A stretch of 64,000 nucleotides of DNA, from positions 1,364,001-1,428,000 of the forward strand of contig NZ_JACHJB010000002.1 in assembly GCF_014207745.1 (NCBI RefSeq). Direction: 5' to 3'. Shown here piece after piece: positions 8,147-17,109 of the stretch; the stretch's first letter is position 1, and each line of letters starts with the position of its first letter. The notes under the pieces are model-generated. The model saw only the letters and a list, made by a program, of their open reading frames with translations. It did not search any database and had not been told where the DNA came from. The stretch comes from Nonomuraea muscovyensis. Its GTDB lineage: Bacteria > Actinomycetota > Actinomycetes > Streptosporangiales > Streptosporangiaceae. Made by a program: the position numbers and the translations under genes.

Positions 8147-8356
8147 GGCGACGCCTCCAGGCCCTCGGGGCCGGGACCGGCCTCGTCGTGTCCGGGTGCC
8201 CGGCCCGGCTCCTTCCCGGGACGCCTCGGGACTACCGCCGGGCCTGCTCGGCCGGCGTGAGCCGTGGTCGTCGCGGACGGGATCCGCACCGTCGTCCTGG
8301 TGGCCGCATGCACAGCCCAGCGTGACGGGAGGTAGATCTTTTGCTCCTCATGCCAC

Positions 8357-9190
8357 ATGCAGGGTACGAGCGGCTACATTTCATGGATGCGTTATGCCCC
8401 TTTTGTCCTGGTTGTGGCTACCTCGCTCTCATTGACTGCCACGCCCGCCGCCGCCATTACCAACGGTTTGGCCGACGGTGACGCCCACCCGGAAGTGGGG
8501 GCTCTCGTCGCCGAGAAGCCGCATCCCGACAACACCTGGACCTACTGCACCGGCACGCTCATCTCGCCGACGGTCTTCCTCACGGCCGCTCACTGCGGGG
8601 AGCCCGGCCAGAAGACGGCCCAGGTCACCTTCGCCAGCCAGTACGAACCCGGCAGCAAGCTCTACACGGGCCGGTACATACCCGACCCGCGGTTCAGGAT
8701 GAAGTCGGCTCCGCACGACATGGCCGTGGTCGTCTTCGACAAGCCCGTCCCGGGCATCCGGCCCGCCCGGTTGCCCGCCTCCGGCATGCTCGATCGTCTC
8801 AAGGCCGAGGGGAAGCTGGCGTCCGCACGTTTCACGCCCGTCGGGTACGGCTCCCTCGCCCCCACCAGGAAGGCGCGCGGCGAGCGGTTCCACTTCACCG
8901 ACACCCGCCACCGGGCGTCCATCTCGTTCAAGGACCTGTCCCGCCAATGGCTGGATCTGTTCATGACGTCCAAGGGGGACGGCAGCACCTGCACCGGCGA
9001 CTCGGGCGGCCCGAACTTCCTGGGCGGGCCCGACTCGCACCTCCTCGTGGCCGTGTCGATCAGCGGAGCCGACGACGCCTGCAAGGGGATCAACTACGAC
9101 TACCGCCTGGACAGCGCCTCGGCCCGGCACTTCCTCGGCAAGTACGTCACCCTTCCCGAGGCTGCCCCTGCCGGTCGGCAGGCAGCGTGA
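8357..9190 (+). CDS. secreted trypsin-like serine protease (S1)
   Basis: A 277-residue protein (267 if ATG 8387 is the start) with a Sec-type signal peptide (FVLVVATSLSLTATPAAA). The mature part has the chymotrypsin-fold triad in order: TAAHC (His79), HDMAVV (Asp121) and TGDSGGP (Ser216). Cysteines flank the His and Ser loops as in S1A enzymes. It is presumably an extracellular protease used in growth on proteins. No propeptide is obvious. The 210 bp upstream, 8147-8356, contain no gene I can support. Confidence 0.85.
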   Translation: MQGTSGYISWMRYAPFVLVVATSLSLTATPAAAITNGLADGDAHPEVGALVAEKPHPDNTWTYCTGTLISPTVFLTAAHCGEPGQKTAQVTFASQYEPGSKLYTGRYIPDPRFRMKSAPHDMAVVVFDKPVPGIRPARLPASGMLDRLKAEGKLASARFTPVGYGSLAPTRKARGERFHFTDTRHRASISFKDLSRQWLDLFMTSKGDGSTCTGDSGGPNFLGGPDSHLLVAVSISGADDACKGINYDYRLDSASARHFLGKYVTLPEAAPAGRQAA

Positions 9191-9299
9191 CACCTGCCGT
9201 CACCTGAGCCGTGGCGCGCCCCCTCGGCGCGGTCTGCGTGGGCCCTGAGGTGCCGGTCCGCGTGGGAGTCGGTGCACCGGTGGGCGAAGGACCACCGCC

Positions 9300-10499
9300 C
9301 TAGCCGCTGTAGACCTCGAACTCGTGAAGCGAGTAGCCCCACGGGGTGCCGCGAGCCGTGCCGTACACCCTGACGTGGCGTCCGGAGCCGGACAGGTTCG
9401 TCAGGTCGTCGATCCCGCCGTCGCCGGAGGCGGTGGTGTAGAGGTCCCGCCAGGTGAAGCCGTCGTCGGAGACCTGGATGCGGTATCCGGAGGCGTAGGC
9501 GGCCTCCCAGTCCAGCCTGACGCGGGAGATGGGGTAGCTCCGGCCGAGGTCGACGCGGAGCCACTGAGGGTCGGAGCCTTCGGCGGAGGCCCACCTGGTG
9601 GTGGGGTCGCCGTCGACGGCCCCGGCCGCCTCGAAGCCGGAGCCTTCGGTGGAGGAGGCGGTGGCGGGCCTGCCGCGCGAGACCGCTCCCGCGGTCGGGG
9701 TGGGTGTCGGGGTCGGGGTCGGGCTGCCGCTGGTGAGCTGGTAGGACTTCAGGTTGCGCAGCAGCAGGTAGGTGTCCCGGAGGGATCCGGAGGTGTCGCC
9801 CAGCGAGCGGTAGATGCCCCACTTGGGCCGCACCCGGTCGGAGATGAAGGTGTCGACGCCGGTCCTGGTGGCGTCCACGATGGTGGTACCGCCGCTCCTG
9901 ACCACCCAGCGGACGGCCCCTGCCGTGCCGTCACCGATCTTGATCTCGTAGTCGATGTCGATCCACTTGTTCTGGAGCGGCTCCAGGTCGGTCCTGCCCA
10001 CCAGGATGCCGGGCTCGAAGATCTTGTGCTCGATGGTCTGCACACCATTGACGCGCCGCAGCGAGGTGACGGTGATCGGCGCGCCGCCCGCGCCCGGCTT
10101 CTTGGTCTGGAAGATGTGGGTGAAGCTCGTCGTGGCCCGCAGGGAGCTGGGGATGTACATCGAGTAGGTCACGCGCCAGGTCTCTCCCTCCAGCCACCGC
10201 AGGGAGGAGGAGGACGAGGTACGGTTGCCGGTCACCTCGTGGCGCTGGCGGTCGGTGGAGGTGTCGCGGTCCACCGTGTGCATGTCGAAGCGGTAGGCGT
10301 CACCGGAGACCTTGATGTGCGCGCCGGCCGAGGGATGGGAGTCCGCGCGGTCGTCCTCGACGGACTCCCAGGCGCCCATCCCGGTCGTGGCCGGGTTCGG
10401 CGCCCAGCGCAGCGTCCAGACGGGGGCGGCCTGCGCGGAGGTGGGCGTCGCAACGGCGAGGAGTACGGCGACGCAGGCCAATGCGCCGGTTCGGATCAT
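9300..10499 (-). CDS. secreted polysaccharide-lyase-like protein with C-terminal F5/8C (CBM32-like) module
   Basis: A 399-residue exported protein. Residues 1-25 form a signal peptide ending SAQAA. Residues 30-260 look like a concanavalin-like beta-sandwich of the heparin-lyase I/PL-type group (WTLRWAPNPATTG, SLRWLEGETWRVTYSMYIP, FTHIFQTKKP, KWIDIDYEIKIGDG). A Pro/Thr linker (SPTPTPTPTPTAG) leads to a discoidin/F5-8C module (PATASSTEGSGFEAAGAVDG, TTRWASAEG, YGTARGTPWGYSLHEFEVY). The ATG at 10499 has GGAG upstream; a GTG 12 nt earlier would overlap that site. The F5/8C module is nearly identical to that of the phosphoesterase at 30269-31576. The substrate is unknown; uronic-acid polysaccharide cleavage is my inference from the fold. 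An imperfect TTAGNAAA/TTCCTA palindrome lies upstream. Confidence 0.7.
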   Translation of the reverse strand: MIRTGALACVAVLLAVATPTSAQAAPVWTLRWAPNPATTGMGAWESVEDDRADSHPSAGAHIKVSGDAYRFDMHTVDRDTSTDRQRHEVTGNRTSSSSSLRWLEGETWRVTYSMYIPSSLRATTSFTHIFQTKKPGAGGAPITVTSLRRVNGVQTIEHKIFEPGILVGRTDLEPLQNKWIDIDYEIKIGDGTAGAVRWVVRSGGTTIVDATRTGVDTFISDRVRPKWGIYRSLGDTSGSLRDTYLLLRNLKSYQLTSGSPTPTPTPTPTAGAVSRGRPATASSTEGSGFEAAGAVDGDPTTRWASAEGSDPQWLRVDLGRSYPISRVRLDWEAAYASGYRIQVSDDGFTWRDLYTTASGDGGIDDLTNLSGSGRHVRVYGTARGTPWGYSLHEFEVYSG

Positions 10500-10555
10500 G
10501 GGATGCTCCACGGATCTCGGGGGGTATGCCGGCCATGCTGCCCCGCGCAGATTAG

Positions 10556-10571
10556 TTAGTAAAGATTCCTA
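10556..10571. promoter_or_regulatory. degenerate TTAGGAAA-type operator before the lyase gene
   Basis: TTAGTAAAGATTCCTA is an imperfect palindrome 57 bp upstream of the lyase start on the minus strand. It matches the perfect 25-bp palindrome at 33803-33827 except for two positions, suggesting the same regulator. Confidence 0.45.
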
Positions 10572-10639
10572 TCGAAAAATTATCTACCCCGAGAAGACAT
10601 TGCCGGGCGCGCGCCGATCCTCTAGGGTCCTGGCGCTAT

Positions 10640-10654
10640 TAGGAAAGTTTCCTA
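10640..10654. promoter_or_regulatory. TTAGGAAA-type operator before the GH5 remnant
   Basis: TAGGAAA-G-TTTCCTA is a perfect 7+7 palindrome directly upstream of the broken cellulase. It has the same core as the palindrome at 33803-33827. Confidence 0.6.
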
Positions 10655-10669
10655 CTGAATGGGAGGACG

Positions 10670-12172
10670 ATGCGCCGTGGAAGGAGATCTGCGGAGGTCA
10701 CACCACCGCGCCCAGCGTCCCCGGCAGCCTCAGCTCCACCGGGGTCACCTGCAGCAGTGTCAGCCTGGCCTGGAACGCGGCCACCGACGACGTCGGCGTC
10801 ACCGGCTACGAGGTCTACCGGGGTCCCACCCTGGTCACCACCGTGACCGGGACCTCCTACACCGACACCGGCGGGACCGCGAACACCGGCTACACCTACA
10901 CCGTCCGCGCCAAGGACGCCGCCGGCAACCGCTCGGGCGCGAGCAACGCGGTCACCGCCACCACACCCCCGGCCTGCAGTGGTATATGCAGTGCGTCACC
11001 GACGCCTCGCTCAGCGCTCTGGCCGACGACTGGCAGGCCAAGACATCGTCCGCCTGTCCATGTACGTCCAGGAGGGCGGCTACGAGACCAACCCGCGGCT
11101 GTTCACCGACCGCATGCACACGCTCTTGAAGCGCTCCCCACGGATGATTCCGGGGGATTCCAGCCGTCCCAACCGTGCGGCCACGCGCATGGTCGCGACG
11201 CTGTCGCTTGGCGATTCACCTTCCGGCCCCGCTCGCACGGGTTTCCACGCCCCAGCCCGCACCCCCGGTCCGGGCCGCGCGAACTCCGCCCTCCCGGCGG
11301 TGAGTAGATCCTGCCTCGGCCTCCCCCGCGAGCTTGGATATCACTCACATGTTCGACCACGACCCCCCATACCGGCGCCGGGCGCGCTACCGCAGGCCGT
11401 TCCCGTCAACGCACGCTCACGCCCTGGCGGGCACTCCCGCGCCGGGCTTACCCCCTTGGCTGAAGCCAGATGTCCGCGCCCGGCATTCTCGATCGAGAAG
11501 GCCACCGCCCGCGGCATGTACGTGATCGTCGACTGGCACATGCTCGACCCCGGTGACCCCACCTACAACACCTCGCGTGCCAAGACCTTCTTCACCGAGA
11601 TCGCCCAGCGTCATGGGAACAAGCCCAACATCATCTACGAGATCGCCAACGAGCCGAGCGGGGTGAGCTGGTCCACCATCCGCGGCTACGCACACCAGAT
11701 CATCCCGGTCATCCGCGCCCAGGACCCCGACGGCATCGTCCTGGTCGGCACCCGCGCCTGGTCGTCGCTCGGCGTCTCGGAGGGCAGCGGCGAGAGCGAG
11801 GTCGTCGACAACCAGGTCAACGCCTCGAACATCATGTACACCTTCCACTTCTACGCCGCCTCGCACGGCGGCGACTACCTGGACACCCTCTCCCGGGCAG
11901 CCGACCGGATCCCCATGTTCGTCACCGAGTTCGGCACCCAGAACTCGGCGGGTGAGGGCGCCAACGACTTCGCCATGTCCCAGCAGTACCTGAACCTGAT
12001 GGCCCAGAAGAAGATCAGCTGGGTCAACTGGAACTTCTCCGACGACAACCGCTCCGGCGCCGTCTTCAAGCCCGGCACCTGCAACGCGGGCGGGCCGTGG
12101 ACCGGCACCGGACCGCTCAAGGAAGCCGGAATCTGGATCCGCGACCGCGTCCGCACCGCCGACGACTTCTAG
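10670..12172 (+). pseudogene. disrupted Fn3-GH5 cellulase
   Basis: Pieces of one secreted cellulase lie in order but in three frames. A fibronectin type III domain (APSVPGSLSSTGVTC ... ASNAVTATTPPA) occupies about 10705-10975. The start of a GH5 domain follows in the next frame (TDASLSALADDWQAK, about 10998-11042), shifts again (DIVRLSMYVQEGGYET to MHTL, to about 11127), is interrupted by about 360 bp of unrelated DNA, and resumes at 11492 as IEKATARGMYVIVDWHML. The remainder keeps the acid/base Glu in IANEPSG and the nucleophile Glu in VTEFGT and ends at 12172. There is no signal peptide or start codon. Two frameshifts plus an insertion make it non-functional. The catalytic barrel downstream remains well conserved, so the decay looks recent. 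Confidence 0.85.
11128..11491. other. unidentified insertion inside the GH5 remnant
   Basis: About 360 bp with no homology I recognise separates MHTL from IEKATARG, residues that should be adjacent. No transposase, terminal inverted repeats or clear target duplication is visible. The right junction lies in a 14-bp palindrome (TTCTCGATCGAGAA, 11486-11499). It may be a remnant of a small mobile element or an ectopic repair patch. Confidence 0.5.
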
Positions 12173-12177
12173 TCCTC

Positions 12178-12216
12178 TGGATGGGCGGCCGGGGCGTCGA
12201 TCCGGCCGCCCATCCA
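12178..12216. terminator. strong bidirectional hairpin
   Basis: Perfect 15-bp stem (TGGATGGGCGGCCGG and its complement) with a 9-nt loop, 6 nt after the GH5 stop codon and between it and the convergent SMI1/KNR4 gene. It probably terminates both. Confidence 0.75.
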
Positions 12217-12248
12217 GCCGAGGCGCCTGTCCGGCACGCCGCGGGAAC

Positions 12249-12776
12249 CTACGCGTAGTGGTCCGCGAACCTCTCGAATTCGTCATTCATGAGATCCCAG
12301 AAGGAGCGAAAGCGCTGGGCGCCCGGCAACCAGGGCGCGAGATACCACGCCTCCCACTCTTCCTCCGGGGTCGTGACGTGCGGGTTGAGAAGATAGACGC
12401 CGTCGTCGAACTCACCGATCAGTAGCGTGCCCGGCAGATACTCGGGCCGGTAGAAGACCGTGTCCTGCTCGTCGCCGTAGACGAAGTAGTCCTCGTCGGA
12501 CGCGCTGGGGATTGCGTACCCGTCGTCCTCCGATCCCGTGGCGGCCACGTGCGGGTCGAGGTCGCGCAACCATCCGACCTCGTCTGACGCCCGCAACGTG
12601 CCCTCGCCCCACCCGTCGGCGAGGTGGAGAAACGCCCGGTAGCTCGGCGGCAGGCGGGTGCCGAGACGTTCTTCGAGTCGCGCGATCCGGTCTTCGCTCG
12701 CGCCGGACGAGGCGACCTTACTCACCCGCCCGAGGAGGTCGAGCCACGGGAGGCGAGGAGCGTCAGGAGTGCTCAT
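12249..12776 (-). CDS. SMI1/KNR4 family protein
   Basis: A 175-residue acidic protein with the SMI1/KNR4 (SUKH) pattern: an N-terminal helix with IARLEERLGTRLPPSYRAFLHLADGWG, then alternating strands (DDGYAIPSASDEDYFVYG, TLLIGEFDDGVYLL) and a C-terminal helix (FRSFWDLMNDEFERFADHYA). In bacteria this superfamily supplies many immunity proteins against polymorphic toxins, but also general protein-interaction roles. No toxin gene is adjacent here, so an orphan immunity protein is only one possibility. Confidence 0.8.
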   Translation of the reverse strand: MSTPDAPRLPWLDLLGRVSKVASSGASEDRIARLEERLGTRLPPSYRAFLHLADGWGEGTLRASDEVGWLRDLDPHVAATGSEDDGYAIPSASDEDYFVYGDEQDTVFYRPEYLPGTLLIGEFDDGVYLLNPHVTTPEEEWEAWYLAPWLPGAQRFRSFWDLMNDEFERFADHYA

Positions 12777-12815
12777 GGCGGCGACCTTAGCGGCTGCGGC
12801 ACAGGGTGCGGCTTG

Positions 12816-14201
12816 TCAGCCACGGCCGCGCGGCAGCATGAGGGCCGCGGCCGTGGTGGCCACCAGCATCACCGCCGCGACGCACGTGGCGACCCGCAGA
12901 CCCACGATGAACTCCCCCTGGTAGGCGACCAGGGCTCCGAAGACGGCCACGGCGAGCGCGCCGCCCGTCTGCCGGACGGAGTTGAGGATCCCGGCGGCCA
13001 TTCCGGCCCGATCCGCGTCGATGTCGTTCAGCAGGACGGCGGTCAGGGAAGGTACGGCGAGACCCATGCCGAGGCCGGCCGGGATGAGCATCGCCGCGAT
13101 CACCGGCCTGCTGGTCCCCTGGTCCATCCAGAGCAGGCCGAACATCGCCAGCCCGAAGACCGCTTGTCCCACGGCGATCGGCATCCGCGGCCCGAAGCGT
13201 GCCGCAGCCCTGGCCGAGGCCAGGTTGGCTCCGGCGATCACGGCCATCATCGGGAGGAACATCAGTCCCGCGGCCATGGCGGACAGGTTCAGAACGTCCT
13301 GCAAGAACAGGCTCAGCACGAACACCAGCCCGTAGAACGCGGCATTGATGACGAAGCCGATCACGACCGAGACCGTCACCGAGCGCGAACGGAAGAGGTC
13401 GAGCGGGACCATCGGCGCGGCGGTACGTGCCTCGATCATGATGAACGCGGCCGTCGCCACCGCGGCGAGCCCCAGGCAGCCCAGCACCGCGGGCTCGCCG
13501 AAGCCGTTCTCCCCTCCGTCGATCACCCCGAAGGTGAGCGCCGCGAGCGCGACGATCGCCGTGAGCTGGCCGTACGGATCGAGCGGCGTGGCACGGCGCG
13601 GCGAGCGCTCCGCGCGAGTCAGCACCGCGAGGGTGGCGATGCCGACGGGCAGGTTGACGACGAAGATCGCCCGCCAGCTCAGCGTGCTGGACAGCACCCC
13701 GCCGGCCACCGGGCCGGCAGCGATCGCGACGGCTCCGCCGACGGTCCACAGCGCGATGGCCCGTGCCCGTTCGGCCGCGTCCGGGAAGGCCTGCCGGACG
13801 AGGGCCAGCGAGGAGGGCAGCATGACGGCCGCGGCGCTCCCCTGGATCAGGCGGGCGGCGATCAGCTCGCCCAGCCCCGGCGCCAGTGCGCAGGCCGCCG
13901 AGGCGACCGTGAAGAGCGCCACGCCGGCGCCGAACGCGCGGCTCGCCCCGATGCGGTCGGAGAGCGTGCCCGCGGAAAGCAGGAGCGCGGCGAACATCAG
14001 CGTGTAGGCGTTCACGATCCATTGCAGTCCCGCCGTGCTGCCGCCGAGGGCCCGCCCGATCCCGGGCAGCGCCACGTTCATCGCCATGGCGTCGAGGTTG
14101 AGCAGAAAGATGCCCATGAACGTGGTCGCCAGGATGAGCTTCGGTGCGGCCGTGCGTTGCGGAACCTGCTGTGACGCGCGGGCCGGCGCGGGAGTGGTCA
14201 T
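12816..14201 (-). CDS. MFS transporter, DHA2 (EmrB/QacA-like) drug exporter
   Basis: A 461-residue membrane protein with about 14 hydrophobic segments, the DHA2 layout. The N-terminal half starts LATTFMGIFLLNLDAMAMNVALP, contains GTLSDRIG (motif A loop) and GPVAGGVLSSTLSWRAIFVVNLPVG (motif C, the antiporter motif, followed by the family W-R-x-I-F-x-x-N-x-P). It is a proton-driven exporter of lipophilic drugs or metabolites. The ATG at 14201 gives MTTPAPAR; longer frames upstream have no hydrophobic content. It is divergent from the XRE regulator at 14327, which probably controls it. Confidence 0.85.
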   Translation of the reverse strand: MTTPAPARASQQVPQRTAAPKLILATTFMGIFLLNLDAMAMNVALPGIGRALGGSTAGLQWIVNAYTLMFAALLLSAGTLSDRIGASRAFGAGVALFTVASAACALAPGLGELIAARLIQGSAAAVMLPSSLALVRQAFPDAAERARAIALWTVGGAVAIAAGPVAGGVLSSTLSWRAIFVVNLPVGIATLAVLTRAERSPRRATPLDPYGQLTAIVALAALTFGVIDGGENGFGEPAVLGCLGLAAVATAAFIMIEARTAAPMVPLDLFRSRSVTVSVVIGFVINAAFYGLVFVLSLFLQDVLNLSAMAAGLMFLPMMAVIAGANLASARAAARFGPRMPIAVGQAVFGLAMFGLLWMDQGTSRPVIAAMLIPAGLGMGLAVPSLTAVLLNDIDADRAGMAAGILNSVRQTGGALAVAVFGALVAYQGEFIVGLRVATCVAAVMLVATTAAALMLPRGRG

Positions 14202-14326
14202 CCGTCCAGGCTGGTGAGACACGCGAGGGCGGGGCAGGCCGTGATCTTCCGGGGTGCGCCATAGGGGGGTGTGACAGGGCCAGGCTCCGGGCCGGACCCG
14301 TGACCACACGCTGGCAAAATGACGAC

Positions 14327-15247
14327 ATGACCGAGTTCGGGAAGTTTCTGCTGGCTCGCCGTGGCGGCATACGCCCGGCAGACGTCGGACTGCCCGCCGG
14401 AACCGGCACGCGCCGGACACCGGGTCTGCGCCGGGAGGAGCTGGCGGCGCTGGCCGGCGTGAGCATCGACTACTACGTACGTCTGGAACGCGGCAAGGAG
14501 ACCCGTCCGAGCCCCTCCGTGGTCGAGGCGCTGGCCGACGCGCTCCGCCTCACCGAGGAGGAGCGCGGCTTCCTGCGCGAGCTGGCGGCGCGGGCGGCGC
14601 GGCGCGCGCCCGCGCCCCGTCCCCTGCCATCGCGGCGGGTCCGTCCGACCGTCAGGCAGCTTCTGGAGACGCTCCGGCCCAATCCGGCGTACGTCGTGAG
14701 CCGCACCTACGACCTGCTGGCGGCCAATCCCGGCGGGCTGCGGCTGCTCCACGGCATCGCCGACTGGCCGGAGCCGCAGCGGAACACCGTCCGGTACACC
14801 TTCCTGCACCCGGCTGCCCGCGAGCTGTGGACGGACTGGGAACAGAAGGCCAAGGGGTGCGTCGCCCAGTTGCGGGCGATCGCCGGCACCGATCCGGACG
14901 CCCCGGATCTCGCCTCACTCGTCGGTGAGCTGATCGTCAAGAGCCCCGACTTCAACCGGCTCTGGGAGCGGTACGAGGTGCGCACGATCGGCGACGGCAA
15001 GAAGACGCTCCGGCACCCGGAGGTCGGCACGATGACGCTCTCGCACGAGGGGCTGTCCCTGAACCGCGCACAAGGCCAGCGCCTCGTCGTCTACATGGCG
15101 CCGCCCGGCAGCCCGGACCACGACGCGATGACGCTCCTCGACCTCGCCGCCTCCGGCGCGTCCGGCGACTCCGGCGACGGCGAGACGGCGCCCGTCGCAC
15201 CCTCCCGGGGGGTGCCGTCAAGGATCGACGCACCAGGGGCGAAGTAG
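14327..15247 (+). CDS. XRE family regulator with MmyB-like ligand-binding domain
   Basis: A 306-residue protein. The N-terminal XRE helix-turn-helix (PGLRREELAALAGVSIDYYVRLERGKETRPSPSV) is followed by a larger domain with RPTVRQLLETLRPNPAYVVSRTYDLLAANP and a later FNRLWERYEV ... HPEVGTMTLSHEGLSL pattern, the MmyB-like PAS-type domain that binds fatty acids. Such regulators usually sit divergent to a dehydrogenase or transporter gene, here the DHA2 exporter. The C-terminal tail is Gly/Ser/Asp rich and looks disordered. It is likely a ligand-responsive repressor of the exporter. Confidence 0.85.
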   Translation: MTEFGKFLLARRGGIRPADVGLPAGTGTRRTPGLRREELAALAGVSIDYYVRLERGKETRPSPSVVEALADALRLTEEERGFLRELAARAARRAPAPRPLPSRRVRPTVRQLLETLRPNPAYVVSRTYDLLAANPGGLRLLHGIADWPEPQRNTVRYTFLHPAARELWTDWEQKAKGCVAQLRAIAGTDPDAPDLASLVGELIVKSPDFNRLWERYEVRTIGDGKKTLRHPEVGTMTLSHEGLSLNRAQGQRLVVYMAPPGSPDHDAMTLLDLAASGASGDSGDGETAPVAPSRGVPSRIDAPGAK

Positions 15248-15412
15248 ACGGGGTTCTGCAAGGTCAGGGCCAGGAGGATGGTGCAGGTGGTGAACGCGGC
15301 TGCGACGGTGAAGGCTGTGCTGACTCCCTCGGTGAGTGAGCAGCCCGGCCGGTGGTGCGCGCACGGACCCGCAGGCCTGTGCGCGCACCACCCGCCGAGG
15401 GCCTGTCACCGG

Positions 15413-16651
15413 TCAGGGCGACGACGCCGGTTCGCGCGAGGCAAAAGGTGGACGCCGAGCCCCACGTGAAAGGACGAGCGAGAGGACGAGGAGGACGAGC
15501 CCGGCCGCAGGAGCCTGCGCGAGGGCAGCGGAGGCGCCCCACGCGTCGGCGGCGCGCCCGGCGAGAGACGCGGCCAGCGCCGAACCGGCCGCACTGGCGG
15601 AGTTGTTCCAGGTGAAGGCCTGGGTGAGGACGCCTGGGTGGACGGCCTTCTCCGTGAGCACGTTCAGCAGGACGAGCGTGGGCGGTACCGCCGCCTCCGT
15701 GACCACCACAGCAGCGCCGAGCCAGATGGCGGACGGTGCGAGGGGAAGCAGCAGCGCCGCGCCCGTCAGGCAGGCGGTGGCGATGACGAGTTGGCGGCGC
15801 GGTGGGGCGGGGTGCCTTCGCAGCCCGTAGAGCCAGCCGGAGAGCAGCCCGCTGAGGCTGGAGGCGGCGATGATCGGCGCGGCCGCGCCGGGAACCCCCT
15901 GGCCGACGGCGAAGGAACTCACAGAGACCCCCATGGTTCCGAAGTACAGCCCGATGGCCAGATTGAGCAGGGCGAGGAGGAGGAAGGTCGGCTGCAGCAG
16001 GGTCCGTGCGGTGCGGGCACGTCCGGAGTGCTCGCGGCCAGGCGGGGGCGCGGTGCGGCCCTGGGCGGCCAGCGCCCCTCCCCCACCGAGGATCAGAGCC
16101 GCGGCAATGGTGCTGGCCAGGGCCGCGTCGCCGACCGCGCCGAGCGAGGTGACCAGAACCGGCCCGAGGAGGAAGGCGGTGGCATTGGCCAGCGACTCCA
16201 GGGAAAAGGCGGTGGGCAGTTCGCCGGCCCGTTCGCCGCGCAGCAGGTGGGCCCAGCGGGCCGCGGACAGGGCCCCGAGCTGGGGGACGACCGCGCCGGC
16301 GCAGGTAGCGGCGGTGATCGCGCCGGTGGGGGTGGTGGATGCAAGGACGCCGGCGATGGCGGCGCCATGGGCGAGGAGGGAGAACGGCAGGACGCGGGTC
16401 TGGCCGAACCGGTCGACCAAACGGGCCAGATGCGGGCCGATCAGGGCCTCGGCGAGGGCGAATCCGGCGGTGGCCAGGCCGGCGGTGCCGTAGGAGCCGG
16501 TGCGGGCGTGCAGCAACCAGACGAGGCCGAGGCCGGTCATGGCGATGCCGACGCGGCCGACAGCGGCGGTGAGGAAGAAGGCGGCAGCGCCGGGGGCGCG
16601 CAGCAGAGGACGGTAGCCGGTAGCGGCGCGGGGCATGAGGGTGTCCTTCAT
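15413..16651 (-). CDS. MFS transporter
   Basis: A 412-residue membrane protein with about 12 predicted transmembrane segments in two halves, separated by a charged, Pro/Arg-rich loop (GRTAPPPGREHSGRARTART). The first half includes HLARLVDRFGQTRVLP, a motif-A-like loop; the second half ends with WGASAALAQAPAAGLVLLVLSLVLSRG. It resembles the arabinose-efflux-like branch (AraJ/YbjJ type). The codon at 16651 has no ribosome binding site; Met6 (16636) is preceded by AAGGA and may be the real start. The 165 bp between it and the XRE stop codon hold no gene. Confidence 0.78.
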   Translation of the reverse strand: MKDTLMPRAATGYRPLLRAPGAAAFFLTAAVGRVGIAMTGLGLVWLLHARTGSYGTAGLATAGFALAEALIGPHLARLVDRFGQTRVLPFSLLAHGAAIAGVLASTTPTGAITAATCAGAVVPQLGALSAARWAHLLRGERAGELPTAFSLESLANATAFLLGPVLVTSLGAVGDAALASTIAAALILGGGGALAAQGRTAPPPGREHSGRARTARTLLQPTFLLLALLNLAIGLYFGTMGVSVSSFAVGQGVPGAAAPIIAASSLSGLLSGWLYGLRRHPAPPRRQLVIATACLTGAALLLPLAPSAIWLGAAVVVTEAAVPPTLVLLNVLTEKAVHPGVLTQAFTWNNSASAAGSALAASLAGRAADAWGASAALAQAPAAGLVLLVLSLVLSRGARRPPFASREPASSP

Positions 16652-17109
16652 CGCCGCCCGGCGGGGCGAGCCACCTGAGGCCGCCGGCGCCTGAGTGATG
16701 CGGAAAGGTGCGGCCCATGGCCCGCCGGGGGACGTCCAGGACTGCGGTGGGACGGGACACGCGCCCTCGCCGCCGCCCCCGACACCGGGCGGAGGAAAAC
16801 GTCGGGTGCCCAGGCCAAGGCGGGTCCGAGCGACTGCGATGACCCTAGCAGGACGGCAAGGGGCCGCAGTAGGAGCGTCACGAACGATGGCAGCACGCCC
16901 ATGCCCGAGGAGGCACGGTCGTCAGGCGACGCAGGGGTGAAGGAACGGGGCACTCGGCTTCGATCCGTTCCCCTTCCTCCATGCCCCGCACGAGGCAGGC
17001 TCCCATGCCGTCGTCATCGGCCAGGTCGCCGGTCATGCACGGCTCCACCGAACTGACCGGCGACCTCGACACGGACAACGTGCCCGAGTCGCGCACCCGC
17101 CCGCCGCTG
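16652..17109. other. 458-bp stretch without a supported gene
   Basis: I see no reading frame here with protein-like composition, no strong hairpin and no long palindrome. Short Arg/Pro/Gly-rich frames exist on both strands but look like GC-driven shadows. It includes the promoter region of the MFS gene at 15413-16651. Confidence 0.5.

Noticed and set aside
11128..11491. Insertion sequence in the GH5 remnant
   Set aside because: No transposase, terminal repeats or target duplication could be found, so it is reported only as an unidentified insertion.
12249..12776. Polymorphic toxin-immunity locus
   Set aside because: SMI1/KNR4 proteins can be immunity proteins, but no toxin, WXG100 or secretion gene lies nearby.
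12624..14174. Long plus-strand frame antisense to the DHA2 exporter
   Set aside because: It is a His/Arg/Gly-rich shadow; the minus strand carries a complete 14-helix transporter.
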